Origin: Coriobacteriaceae bacterium AF08-21 | GTDB lineage: Bacteria > Actinomycetota > Coriobacteriia > Coriobacteriales > Coriobacteriaceae | Assembly (NCBI GenBank): GCA_027687465.1 | Contig: JAQCQR010000017.1 | Coordinates: 1 to 51,757, forward strand | Reading direction: 5' to 3' | Length of the DNA: 51,757 bases | Shown: piece by piece, positions 25,103 to 33,781 of the stretch | Numbering within the stretch: the first letter of the stretch is position 1 | Layout: each line of letters begins with the position of its first letter | Made by a program: the position numbers and the translations under genes | Notes under the pieces: model-generated | Told to the model about the DNA's origin: nothing | The model's input: only the letters and a program-made list of their open reading frames with translations | Databases searched by the model: none

Positions 25103-26773
25103 CTAGTGTCGGAGTCCCAGCAGGCCGCGACTGCGATGACGGGCCTCGGCGGGCACCTGTGCGTGCGGACCGGCGGCCTTTACGGACTCGGGCAGGTGCG
25201 AGTACTTCTTCTCGAAGTTCTCCTCGAACATCACTGCCAGGTTGTGCGCCGCCTCGTCGTAGCGCGCGGTGCTCTGCCAGTACTGGCGCGGCACCAGGAT
25301 GCCGTCGGGCACGCCATGGCACGTGGTGGGAATGTCGACGTTAAAGATGTCGTCGTGCACAAACTCGCTCTCTTCGATGGTGCCGTCGAGGGCGCGAGCG
25401 ACCAGTGAGCGCGTATAGGCCAGCTCGATGCGATGACCCACGCCGTAGCCGCCACCAATCCAGCCGGTGTTGACCAGGTAGACGTGCGTGCGGCCGTCGG
25501 CGATGCGCTCGCCGAGCATCTTAGCGTAGACCATGGGGTCGAGCGGCATAAACGGCTCGCCAAACAGCGAGGAGAACGTGGGCGTAGGCTCGGTGACGCC
25601 GACCTCGGTGCCGGGGATCTTGGCCGTAAAGCCCGTCACAAAGTGGTACATGGCGGCATCGGCCGTCAGGCGTGAGATGGGCGGCAATACGCCAAAGGCG
25701 TCGCAGGTCAGGAACAGCACGACGCTCGGAGTGGTGCCCATGCCCTTGGTCCACGCGTTGGGAATGTGCTCCACAGGGTAGGCCACGCGTGTGTTGTGCG
25801 TGATCGAGACGTCGTCGTAGTTGGGCTTGCGGCTCTCGTCGAGTACCACGTTTTCGCAGATGGCGCCAAAGCGGACGGCGTTGAAGATCTCGGGCTCGTG
25901 GAACGCGTCCAGGCCCTCACACTTGGCGTAGCAGCCGCCCTCGATGTTGAAGATCCCCATGTCGGACCAACCGTGCTCGTCGTCGCCGATCAGCAGGCGC
26001 GTGGGGTTGGCCGAAAGCGTGGTCTTGCCGGTGCCGGACAGGCCAAAGAACACGGCGGTCTCATGCGTGACGGGGTCCATACTGGCCGAGCAATGCATAG
26101 GCAGCACATCGTCCTCGACGGGCAGCAAGTAATTCATAACGCTGAAGATGGACTTTTTGATCTCGCCGGAGTAGCCGGTGCCAGCGACCAGAATCACGCG
26201 CTCCTGGAAATTGATAACCACCGCAGCGCTGGAGTTGAGGCCCTTGGTGGCAGGGTCGCACTGATAGCCGGGTGCGGCAAGGACGCAAAAGTCCGGCTCG
26301 CCGGTGCGTGCGATTTCGCGGGCAAGCGGGCGGGCGAGCATCTGCTTAATAAAGAGCGCCTGGCTGGCACGCTCGCAGGCGACAAGCAGGCGACGCGTAT
26401 GGTTGCGGTCGGCACCGGCCATACCGCGCGTGACGAACACGTCGCGCTCATTGAGATAGTCGACGATGCCGGCCTTTATGGCCTCGTAGCTCTCGGCAGA
26501 AAGCGGGCGGTTGACGGCACCCCAGGCAATCTTGTCGTGCACATCGGACGTATCGACGATAAAGCGGTCGTTGGGCGATCGGCCAGTGCGCTCTCCCGTC
26601 TCGATCACCAGCGCGCCGTTGGAGGCCATGCGGCCTTCATTGCGGCGGATGGCATGCTCAACGAGCTCCGCGGCGGGTAGATCGACCAGCAGACGAGGCT
26701 GATTCTCGGCGGGATCTTCAACGAGCGTAATACCAAAGTTGGACAGAACTTCTGCAGGGGTAACACCAGGCAT
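25103..26773 (-). CDS. pckA: phosphoenolpyruvate carboxykinase (ATP)
   Basis: Interconverts oxaloacetate and PEP with ATP/ADP; in gut anaerobes it often runs toward oxaloacetate. 556 residues against about 540 in E. coli. Signature motifs: GERTGRSPNDRFIV near the N-terminus, RGMAGADRNH, the P-loop GLSGTGKTTLS near 244, GDDEHGWSD (metal site), FNIEGGCYAKC, and NTGWIGGGYGVG. A C-terminal tail of about 25 residues rich in Ala, His and Arg exceeds the usual length. ATG at 26773 follows AAAGGAGGCCCC; an upstream in-frame extension lacks a ribosome site. Confidence 0.95.
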   Translation of the reverse strand: MPGVTPAEVLSNFGITLVEDPAENQPRLLVDLPAAELVEHAIRRNEGRMASNGALVIETGERTGRSPNDRFIVDTSDVHDKIAWGAVNRPLSAESYEAIKAGIVDYLNERDVFVTRGMAGADRNHTRRLLVACERASQALFIKQMLARPLAREIARTGEPDFCVLAAPGYQCDPATKGLNSSAAVVINFQERVILVAGTGYSGEIKKSIFSVMNYLLPVEDDVLPMHCSASMDPVTHETAVFFGLSGTGKTTLSANPTRLLIGDDEHGWSDMGIFNIEGGCYAKCEGLDAFHEPEIFNAVRFGAICENVVLDESRKPNYDDVSITHNTRVAYPVEHIPNAWTKGMGTTPSVVLFLTCDAFGVLPPISRLTADAAMYHFVTGFTAKIPGTEVGVTEPTPTFSSLFGEPFMPLDPMVYAKMLGERIADGRTHVYLVNTGWIGGGYGVGHRIELAYTRSLVARALDGTIEESEFVHDDIFNVDIPTTCHGVPDGILVPRQYWQSTARYDEAAHNLAVMFEENFEKKYSHLPESVKAAGPHAQVPAEARHRSRGLLGLRH

Positions 26774-27125
26774 GGGGCCTCCTTTAAAAACGCGACACAT
26801 GAACGCGGCACGCACTTTACTCACGTAAAGCCCGTTGTACCCGATATGCAAAAACGTTTTTGCGGCAACGGCGAAGCGCCCGCCCAACGGTCAAAAATCG
26901 CAGGCAAGCGGCCTAGTCGTTAGGGACACTCTTGAACAGGCAACAACCAAGGAGCGACCCCGGATGCCGGCACTTAGGGACGTTCCCAAAGTGCCGGCAC
27001 ATAAGGAACGTCCCCAAATGCCGTCTACTGAATGGCGCCGCCGAAATTATCGAACAACCTGTTCAAAAACACGAACGAACACCGTCGCGTCTATACTAGA
27101 GCGCAGCAATAGAAAGGACTCCGCT
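26774..27125. other. divergent region between pckA and the flippase gene
   Basis: 352 bases: the pckA leader and promoter side to about 26880; then GTCGTTAGGGACACTCTTG (26926-26944), partly matching 6219-6245; the family C repeat (26965-27022); and a -10-like TATACT at 27092-27097 ahead of the flippase. The matching -35 is unclear. Confidence 0.5.
26965..27022. repeat. palindromic repeat, family C copy 2
   Basis: TGCCGGCACTTAGGGACG...GTGCCGGCACATAAGG forms nested palindromes. The right part (26982-27022) matches 14219-14261 with few differences. Confidence 0.8.
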
Positions 27126-28700
27126 TTGAGCATCACGCCCCTCGATAGCATCCGCCGCACCATCGCCCGCCGCAACGGCGCCACCGACCCCACCGTATCG
27201 GACGGGGCGCACGGGCAGGGCGGACGCATCGAGAACGGCCTGTTCCCCGCATCGCACACCGCCGAGGAGCTCGCACGAATCCAAGAGCTAAGCCAGCGTA
27301 ACGCCGGCGGTCCCGACAGCAGCCAGGCCACACGCCGTCGCCGCGAGCGCGATCGCGAGCCCGGCCCCATCCACCGCATGGTCAATGCCTGGTGGAACCG
27401 CCTGCTCGGAGCCGTCTACGGCGGCGGCTTCTCCACGCAAGAAGCCGAGTACGAAGATCACGCCACCCGTCGCGACTACCTTTGGAATACCCTGGGCACC
27501 GCCGTGTGGGGCATGGTGTTTCCGTTGCTCACCATCGTGTCCACACAGCTCGTGGGCGCCGAGGAGGCTGGCAAATTCTCCATCGCCTTTGTCACCGGCA
27601 CGCTCATCATGATCGCGTGCAACTACGGCGTGCGCAATTTCCAGGTCTCGGACATCGACGAAAAGACGTCCTTTGCCTCTTACCAGCTCAACCGCTGGAT
27701 CTGCGGAGCGCTCGCGCTGGCATGCGGCCTGGTATACAGCAGCGCCCGCGGCTACGATGCGCAGATGGCCACAATCGGCCTGGGCGTCTACCTGTATAAG
27801 GTGATCGACGGCATTGCCGACGTGTACGAGGGCCGCCTGCAGCAGGCCGACAAACTCTACCTGGCCGGCATGAGCCAAACGCTACGATCCGTCGGCGTCA
27901 TCGCGGTCTTTAGCGTGGCACTGTTCCTCACGCGCAGCATGCCCATCGCCGCCATGTCCATGGGCATCGCCGCGATCGCCTCGCTCGTGCTGGTCACCGC
28001 GCCGCTCGCCCTGCTCGAAACCGAAAAATCGCGCCGCGTGAGCCTGCGCGAGGTCGGTCACCTGTTTATCCAGTGCGCCCCGCTTTTTGGCGCGCTGTTC
28101 CTGTTCAACCTTATCGAGAGCATGCCCAAGTTCGTGATGGAAGGCACGCTGGCCTACAAGTATCAGCTGTACTTTAATGCCCTGTTCTTTCCAGCGCAGG
28201 CCATTTTGTTGAGCATCGGATTTGTCTATAAACCGCAGCTTCTGCGTCTGTCGAGCATTTGGACGAATCCGCGCAAGCGTCGCCGCTTTGACTTGATTAT
28301 TATTGCCGTTATGGCACTGATCGTGGTCATCACCAGCGTGTGCGCCGCATTTATGGCAGGTCCCGGTATTCCCCTCATGAGCTTCATGTACGGCCTCAAT
28401 TTTGAGCGCTACCGCACGCTGGCACTGCTGATGGTTGTCGCCGGCGGCGTCACCGCGGCCATCGACTTTATCTACGCCATCATCACGGTGCTGCGCCATG
28501 CCGGCGACGTCACCAAGATCTACCTGATCTGCTTCGCCGTAAGCGTAGTTCTACCGGTGATCCTGATCAACCTGCTGGGTCTGATGGGCGCCGTGGTGAG
28601 CTACCTAGCCATCATGGCCCTACTCCTGGTGCTGCTGATAATCGAGCACGCCCACATCCGCCAGCGCATCGAGCGCGACCGCAACCCCTACGGCGCCTAA
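27126..28700 (+). CDS. polysaccharide flippase-like membrane protein
   Basis: Multi-pass protein of the MATE/MOP flippase superfamily (Wzx-like), presumably moving lipid-linked saccharide across the membrane. 524 residues: a disordered, charged N-terminal tail of about 110 residues (rich in Arg, with RRRERDREPG), then about twelve hydrophobic helices beginning at YLWNTLGTAVWGMVFPLL and ending at VSYLAIMALLLVLLI, with a basic C-terminus. The start is a TTG at 27126, chosen for AAAGGA seven bases upstream and because the frame before it overlaps repeats. No glycosyltransferases adjoin it, so the substrate is unknown; a link to the WecA/TagO-like enzyme near 20 kb is speculation. Confidence 0.8.
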   Translation: MSITPLDSIRRTIARRNGATDPTVSDGAHGQGGRIENGLFPASHTAEELARIQELSQRNAGGPDSSQATRRRRERDREPGPIHRMVNAWWNRLLGAVYGGGFSTQEAEYEDHATRRDYLWNTLGTAVWGMVFPLLTIVSTQLVGAEEAGKFSIAFVTGTLIMIACNYGVRNFQVSDIDEKTSFASYQLNRWICGALALACGLVYSSARGYDAQMATIGLGVYLYKVIDGIADVYEGRLQQADKLYLAGMSQTLRSVGVIAVFSVALFLTRSMPIAAMSMGIAAIASLVLVTAPLALLETEKSRRVSLREVGHLFIQCAPLFGALFLFNLIESMPKFVMEGTLAYKYQLYFNALFFPAQAILLSIGFVYKPQLLRLSSIWTNPRKRRRFDLIIIAVMALIVVITSVCAAFMAGPGIPLMSFMYGLNFERYRTLALLMVVAGGVTAAIDFIYAIITVLRHAGDVTKIYLICFAVSVVLPVILINLLGLMGAVVSYLAIMALLLVLLIIEHAHIRQRIERDRNPYGA

Positions 28701-28734
28701 TTAGCTGCCCCCGGTACCGGAATTTGCGATGGAA

Positions 28735-29000
28735 TCACCCCGGTTGGGGTCTCGTTGCGCACAATATGCATCACGCAAAACTAAGTGAGTAGACTTTTAC
28801 CGAACCCCCGATCACACCGACAAAGCACAAGTCTGTGACCTGCGGTTTTATTGAGGCAAATATATTGAGTGCTCAGCATTTCCAAAAAAGTCTACTCACT
28901 TAGCCAGCGGGCAGCCAAAAAGAACCGTCGCAACGTTATTGAACTCCGTTGCGACGGTTTTTCGTGCATTTTCGCGCATCCGCGATCGCAGACGCGCCCC
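28735..29000. repeat. 266-bp intergenic repeat, copy 1
   Basis: Homologous to 31826-32091 in the same orientation. It contains an 18-bp perfect inverted repeat CTAAGTGAGTAGACTTTT (28781-28798) and its complement (28886-28903) around an 87-nt centre with the conserved block AAGTCTGTGACCTGCGG. It also carries a 13-bp hairpin AACCGTCGCAACG/CGTTGCGACGGTT followed by Ts (28923-28962). No coding frame. Confidence 0.85.
28923..28962 (+). terminator. terminator-like hairpin within the repeat
   Basis: Perfect 13-bp stem, 11-nt loop, then TTTTT. It could end the flippase transcript or an RNA from the repeat. In copy 2 this stem is eroded. Confidence 0.65.
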
Positions 29001-29087
29001 ATTTCTCGCGCTTACCGAGCAAGAAAGCGCTATTCTCCGAAAGTAGCCAAAAAAGCTCCGTCCCAAATTAGCTACCACTTGCACCGA

Positions 29088-29927
29088 TTATTCGCCCGGG
29101 TTGATGTTCGCGTAGAACTCCGCCCCATCATCGAGCCGCAGGATCCCGACGCGACCGAACTCGGAGCCGGTGGCGGCAGCGCAGTCGATGTCGATGCGAT
29201 CGGGCACACCGGCGGCATCCTCGCCGCCCAGGCGCACGATCTGCCCGCGGCCCGACTCCTCATCGAGCCCCGCAAGACCACCGACCTCGCAATAACGCCC
29301 GAGCGACACCGTTGGCGTGTGACCGCTCACCACGACCGGACCCTTGCCCTCGGCAGAAAGCAGCCCGGTCGGCGCATCCCAATAGCCGTGGCGAATCCAC
29401 AGCAGGTCATCGGCCGACTGCACCGCGAGCATCTGCTGCAGCAGCTCGCGATCGGCACCCACCGCTCCAACGCCATCGGCACAATCGACGCCATGCTCAA
29501 GCAAAAACGCGCGCGCCGCCTTCATCTCGATTCCAGCATGTACCAGCAGATACGGGCGCTCCTCGGTCTCGGCCACCGCGTAGAGCGGCAGCGCGGCCAT
29601 CCATCGCACGAGCTCCTCGTATGCGTCAAATTCCATGTCGTTGAGCTGCTCGCGCGTCGTCCAGCCACCGTTGATATCCCAGGTCTCGGCATCGAGCGGA
29701 TCCTGGCCAATGATGGCATCGAGCATGATCTGCTCGTGATTACCCTTGAGCACGCGGGCGTTGGGCAGCGAGCGCACGAGCTTAATAACGCCGACCGGAT
29801 CGGGCCCGCGATCGATCATGTCGCCTAACACGTACAGCGTGTCGTCGGACGTCAACGAAATCTTGGACAGGGCCTCGTCAAGCGCACGCACGTGCCCGTG
29901 AGCATCAGATGTCACATAGATCGCCAT
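29088..29927 (-). CDS. PPP-family metallophosphoesterase
   Basis: Calcineurin-like phosphoesterase of the PPP class (Ser/Thr phosphatase or ApaH/PrpE-like). 279 residues. All metal ligands are present: TSDAHGH (D8, H10), GDMIDRGPD, GNHEQ, a His in LLVHAGIE and the final SGHTPTVS. Target unknown: it may act on phosphoproteins or on dinucleoside tetraphosphates. ATG at 29927 follows GGAGAGGCGTACC. Divergent from the antiporter gene, with 253 bp between them. The pair is bounded by the two direct copies of the 266-bp repeat. Confidence 0.85.
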   Translation of the reverse strand: MAIYVTSDAHGHVRALDEALSKISLTSDDTLYVLGDMIDRGPDPVGVIKLVRSLPNARVLKGNHEQIMLDAIIGQDPLDAETWDINGGWTTREQLNDMEFDAYEELVRWMAALPLYAVAETEERPYLLVHAGIEMKAARAFLLEHGVDCADGVGAVGADRELLQQMLAVQSADDLLWIRHGYWDAPTGLLSAEGKGPVVVSGHTPTVSLGRYCEVGGLAGLDEESGRGQIVRLGGEDAAGVPDRIDIDCAAATGSEFGRVGILRLDDGAEFYANINPGE

Positions 29928-30180
29928 GGTACGCCTCTCCTTGCATTGCGGCCAAAGCCCGGAACCGCAACTAAAACTTCAAGTTGAACTTAAACGTTAC
30001 CCATTGTACTCCGTTGCAATAAAGCTGGAAAGGGTTTCCGAGCAGAGGCAAAGACGGCAGCCGTCTATGACGATATCGCGCACGCCCGCAATCCAACCCC
30101 ATAAACCCACCATCTTTGGGTACAAATAACCGCAGACAACTAACCGTGCCACGCCAACCACCCAGGAGCGGACACCATCC

Positions 30181-31782
30181 ATGAACCAGATCCTTCTTTT
30201 TATCGGCCTCGTCATCATTTTGTGCCTGACCATCAAACCCGTCGGCAAAAAGCTCCCCTTCCCCACCCTGCTTATCTTTATCGCGCTCGGCATGCTGTTG
30301 GGCGTCAACGGCCCGGCGCATATCGACTTTAGCGACTACGCACTCACCGAAACCGTCTGCAGCACGGCGCTATTGTTCATCATGTTCTACGGCGGCTTTA
30401 ACACCAACATAGACCGCGCCAAGCCCGTCGCCGCGCCGGCGGTGCTGCTGAGCACGCTCGGCGTCGTCATCACCGCAGGCATCACCGGCGTGTTCGCCCA
30501 CTTTGTGCTGGGCTTCGACTGGATCGGCGGCCTGCTGCTGGGATCGGTCGTGGCGTCCACCGACGCGGCCAGCGTCTTTAGCGTTCTGCGCGAGCACAGC
30601 CTTTCGCTGAGGGGCGGCACCGACTCGCTGCTCGAGGTCGAATCGGGCTCCAACGACCCCGTCGCCTACATGCTCACCGCCGTGCTCGCGACCCTCGCGG
30701 CGGGCGGCAATATCGACATTCCCGTGCTGCTGACCAAGCAGATCATCCTGGGCGTGGGGTTAGGCCTTGCCATCGGCTTGACATCCAGCCGTCTGATTGA
30801 GCGCGCACACGCAACGGCCGAAGGCGCGCAGACCATCTTCTTGTTCGCCGTGGCCATCGTCGCCTACGCGCTGCCGAGCTACCTGGGCGGCAACGGCTTT
30901 TTGGCCGTATACCTGGCCGGCATTGTGCTGGGCGCAAGCGACATCACCGGTAAGGTCGAGATGGCGCACTTCTTCGACACCCTCACCGAGATGGCAGAGA
31001 TGACCATCTTCTTCTTGCTCGGCCTGCTCGTAACGCCCGCACGCCTGCCGCAGATGCTGCTGCCGGGCCTGGCGCTCATGGCGTTCATGCTCTTCGTGAG
31101 CCGCCCCATCGCCGTCGGCGTGCTCCTAGCGCCCTTTAAGACGAATCCCAGCCAGGTCGCGCTCGTAAGCTGGGCGGGCCTGCGCGGAGCAGCTTCGGTC
31201 GTCTTTAGTCTCTTTGCCGTGGTGGCCGGCGTTCCCGGCGGACACGACCTATTTGACCTGGTGTTTGTGATTGCCGCGTCGAGCATCGTGGTGCAGGGCT
31301 CGCTGCTGCCGGCGGTGGCGAAGAAGCTCGATATGATCGATGCGACCGGCGACGTGCGCCGCACCTTTAACGACTACCGCGACGAGGACGGCATGTCGTT
31401 TGTAAAGCTCAAGGTGGGCGCTGGCCATCCGTTTGCCGGACGCTCGCTCGCGGACATTGGCAGCGCGACGGACATGCTCGTGGTCCTGGTGCTGCGCGAC
31501 GGGGCGCATCCGGTACTGCCCAATGGCGACACCGTGATCCAGGAAGGCGATCTGCTGGTGATGGCCGCCCCAACGTTCGAAGAGAGTGCCGAGGTTACGC
31601 TGCGCGAGGTCACCGTGACTCCCCACGGTCGCCTGGCCGGTCAGCGCCTGCGCGATGTGCCGCAAGGCAAGCATCCGTTTATTGTAGTGATGCTCAAGCG
31701 CGACGGCCAAACGATCATTCCCGATGGCAACACCCTAATATACGCCGGCGACGAAGCCGTCATCGCCACGCTGGCGTCGTAG
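30181..31782 (+). CDS. CPA1 K+/H+ or Na+/H+ antiporter, NhaP2-like
   Basis: Inner-membrane monovalent cation/proton antiporter. 533 residues: about twelve transmembrane helices from residue 3 to about 390, with the conserved segments VVASTDAASVFSVL and ESGSNDPVAYML (the ion-binding Asp-containing pair) and WAGLRGAASVVFSLFA. The cytoplasmic C-terminal part resembles RCK-C/TrkA-C modules (FVKLKVGAGHPFAGRSLADI; then RLAGQRLRDV), the layout of K+/H+ antiporter NhaP2/CvrA. ATG at 30181 with GGAGCGG upstream. Ion specificity is inferred from the domain layout. Confidence 0.88.
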   Translation: MNQILLFIGLVIILCLTIKPVGKKLPFPTLLIFIALGMLLGVNGPAHIDFSDYALTETVCSTALLFIMFYGGFNTNIDRAKPVAAPAVLLSTLGVVITAGITGVFAHFVLGFDWIGGLLLGSVVASTDAASVFSVLREHSLSLRGGTDSLLEVESGSNDPVAYMLTAVLATLAAGGNIDIPVLLTKQIILGVGLGLAIGLTSSRLIERAHATAEGAQTIFLFAVAIVAYALPSYLGGNGFLAVYLAGIVLGASDITGKVEMAHFFDTLTEMAEMTIFFLLGLLVTPARLPQMLLPGLALMAFMLFVSRPIAVGVLLAPFKTNPSQVALVSWAGLRGAASVVFSLFAVVAGVPGGHDLFDLVFVIAASSIVVQGSLLPAVAKKLDMIDATGDVRRTFNDYRDEDGMSFVKLKVGAGHPFAGRSLADIGSATDMLVVLVLRDGAHPVLPNGDTVIQEGDLLVMAAPTFEESAEVTLREVTVTPHGRLAGQRLRDVPQGKHPFIVVMLKRDGQTIIPDGNTLIYAGDEAVIATLAS

Positions 31783-32116
31783 CGGGCAGGGACAGCCGTC
31801 CCGAATTGGCTACATTTGAGCATCAATCGCCCCGACAGGGGTCTCGTTGAGGACAGTTAGCGTCTGGCAAAACTAAGTGAGTAGACTTTTGTCGAATCGC
31901 CGACCACGTCACCAAAGCACAAGTCTGTGACCTGCGGGTTTGTTGAAGCAAATTAGTCAGGTGCTCAGGATTTCCAAAAAAGCCTACTCACTTAGTCTGC
32001 GGGCAGTCAAAATAGAGCAATCGCGAGGTCGTTAGACTCCATTGCGACGGCTTATCGCGCATTTTCGCGCAGTCGCGGATACAGACGCGCCGTCCCATAT
32101 TAGCCACCCCCGCCCC
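31783..32116. other. gene-free stretch with the second copy of the 266-bp repeat
   Basis: 334 bases between the antiporter and the last gene of the BREX-linked operon, almost wholly the repeat. It starts with CCGTCCCGAATTGGCTAC and ends with CCGTCCCATATTAGCCACC, which resemble each other as direct repeats. Confidence 0.55.
31826..32091. repeat. 266-bp intergenic repeat, copy 2
   Basis: Same orientation as 28735-29000. The inverted repeat arms are at 31873-31890 and 31978-31995 with one mismatch, and the conserved AAGTCTGTGACCTGCGGG lies between. The second hairpin (around 32010-32055) has decayed compared with copy 1. Confidence 0.85.
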
Positions 32117-32308
32117 TTAGTCATCGTCGACGGCAAATTCGCGGAGGTCGAGGCCTTCGCGTTCGGCTCGGGCTAGGAGCTCTTGGGGCGGCTCGTCCTC
32201 GATATCCACTACGTCGAGCATGGCGGCCGGAAAGCCCACGCCGGCTGCACTCCCCGCACGGTCGAGCAAACCCTCGCGCAGCTGGTCAACATCAACATCG
32301 ATCTTCAT
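32117..32308 (-). CDS. small acidic protein, last gene of the BREX-linked operon
   Basis: Unrecognised 63-residue protein, strongly acidic (many Asp/Glu, ending FAVDDD), probably soluble and helical in the second half (PPQELLARAEREGLDLREF). ATG at 32308 follows AAGGGGTTTCACC. It comes 27 bp after the 450-residue gene, so the two are likely cotranscribed. A role with the BREX system is inferred from position only. Confidence 0.6.
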   Translation of the reverse strand: MKIDVDVDQLREGLLDRAGSAAGVGFPAAMLDVVDIEDEPPQELLARAEREGLDLREFAVDDD

Positions 32309-32335
32309 GGTGAAACCCCTTACCGGATCAGACCC

Positions 32336-33688
32336 CTACTCAGCAGCGCCGAGCACATTCACGGCTGCAACGAAAGCCGCAACCTGCTTGTCATCCATCT
32401 GTGTGGCCAAACGCCCCACGGGCTCGTCGTAGGCAAACTGTACTTTATCGATAAAGCAATCCCAGGCACGCTCATCCACACGCACAGCGGCCTCGCAATA
32501 CTGGCTAAGCTTTTTGAGTCCATACCAAAACGCATTCACATGGCGCGCAGGATCCTCGTCCAGCACACCATCGTAGCGCCGTCCGTTAAACTCACGCATG
32601 CGCGCCACGGCAACCTCGAGCGAGTCGCCGCCGTCGGCCGAAGCCTCGTCCACAAGCTCGGGAATCGCAACTTCGCGCCGAACATTGTGCCTGGTAGCAC
32701 CGTCGTACTCGCCCACCAACACGTCTTCGTCAAACCGATCATCGTAGTCGAAATAGCTACTGCCGCGGCAAATCCCATGCGGCGAACCGGCACCAAAGGC
32801 ACAGAACAACCCGCCGTCGGCAACAACGCGCCTATAGGTCTCAAACGACTTCTTTACCTGAGCGAGCAACTCGGAAAGCTCTACGGCATCGCACCCCGTC
32901 CCGCACGCAACGCGAGCAGACTCCGGCAACGATACCGGCTCCACCGTGCTCCCTGCAACGCGGGCAGCGCGTTCGGCCCGATACGCTTGGGCTGCCAAGC
33001 GCGCTCGCTGCGCAGCACCGCGCACATTAGTAAGCTCGCGCTCCAGCGCCACATCGCCAGCCACATCGCTCGCAAACGCGTCAACACCCTGCGGGCCGGT
33101 CGCACTCAGCTCGGACTCAAACGTCGCCGTGATCATGCCGGCAAGGTCCGTTGCGTCGGCGGCACAACGCAGTTGCTCCAACTGCGTGCATAGCAGATTG
33201 GCATCCAAGGGTGCGGCATCCACAACGCGCACGTCACTCAGACGCGCCGCGCCCTGCAACACCAAAGCCCCCGCAGCATCGTATGCCGCACGAACCCTGT
33301 CCGCCGTATTGGCACGCAGCTTTACCTCGATAAACGCAAGCGTCTGCTCCAAGCGGGCCAACAGCTCGGCCTTGTCCTCCATACGCAAAAAGGCAGCGTA
33401 GCGCCGCTCCATCTGCAACGGGCCCACAACGCCTACCTGTTTGCGAGCGCGCGCAAGAGAATCAAATTCAACGCGGCGTACATACCCGTCAACGGCCCGC
33501 ACGGCAGACTCACGCGCAGCACGCTCGGCAGCCTCGACGCCCCCGATCACGCCCAGCAGCTCGCGGGAGCGCGCCTTGCGCAATAACTCCCCGCGATCGC
33601 ACTGCTCAAGCGCCGTCTGACGCTTGGCTACCGACTCAAAGCCAAAGAGCTCATCGAGCAGCTCGCTAACAGAACGTTCTTCCGCCAT
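32336..33688 (-). CDS. unknown protein downstream of brxL, possible BREX accessory
   Basis: No family recognised. 450 residues, rich in Ala, Arg and Glu. The first half is predicted helical or coiled coil (LEQCDRGELLRKARS, LLARLEQTLAFIEVKLRAN); the second half is more globular with SYFDYDDRFDEDVLVGEYDG and a helical C-terminus (NAFWYGLKKLSQYCEAAVRV). No nuclease, kinase or helicase motif is visible. ATG at 33688 with GAGGAGG upstream. It follows brxL by 93 bp on the same strand and precedes the 63-residue gene. It may be a BREX accessory or simply a neighbour. Confidence 0.6.
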   Translation of the reverse strand: MAEERSVSELLDELFGFESVAKRQTALEQCDRGELLRKARSRELLGVIGGVEAAERAARESAVRAVDGYVRRVEFDSLARARKQVGVVGPLQMERRYAAFLRMEDKAELLARLEQTLAFIEVKLRANTADRVRAAYDAAGALVLQGAARLSDVRVVDAAPLDANLLCTQLEQLRCAADATDLAGMITATFESELSATGPQGVDAFASDVAGDVALERELTNVRGAAQRARLAAQAYRAERAARVAGSTVEPVSLPESARVACGTGCDAVELSELLAQVKKSFETYRRVVADGGLFCAFGAGSPHGICRGSSYFDYDDRFDEDVLVGEYDGATRHNVRREVAIPELVDEASADGGDSLEVAVARMREFNGRRYDGVLDEDPARHVNAFWYGLKKLSQYCEAAVRVDERAWDCFIDKVQFAYDEPVGRLATQMDDKQVAAFVAAVNVLGAAE

Positions 33689-33725
33689 GGCAAGGCCTCC
33701 TCACGCGCAGCGCGCCAACATGCCC

Positions 33726-33769
33726 GCGGGCTCACGTGCGCATCAAACACCTCGCGCACGCAAGCCCGC
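33726..33769 (-). other. hairpin between brxL and the 450-residue gene
   Basis: 16-bp stem with two mismatches (GCGGGCT..GTGCGC) and a 12-nt loop. No T run, so it is more likely an mRNA structure limiting downstream expression than a full terminator. Confidence 0.45.
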
Positions 33770-33781
33770 GCGCTCGCATCC

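Larger units (their letters stand above)
28701..29087. other. gene-free stretch with the first copy of a 266-bp repeat
   Basis: 387 bases between the convergent flippase and phosphoesterase genes, nearly filled by the repeat below and a tail 29000-29085 ending in CTCCGTCCCAAATTAGCTACC, words also found in the family D inverted repeat. Confidence 0.55.

Noticed and set aside
27051..27065. LexA/SOS box CGAAC-GTTC before the flippase gene
   Set aside because: The half-sites are separated by five bases rather than four and the right half is imperfect; no SOS gene adjoins.
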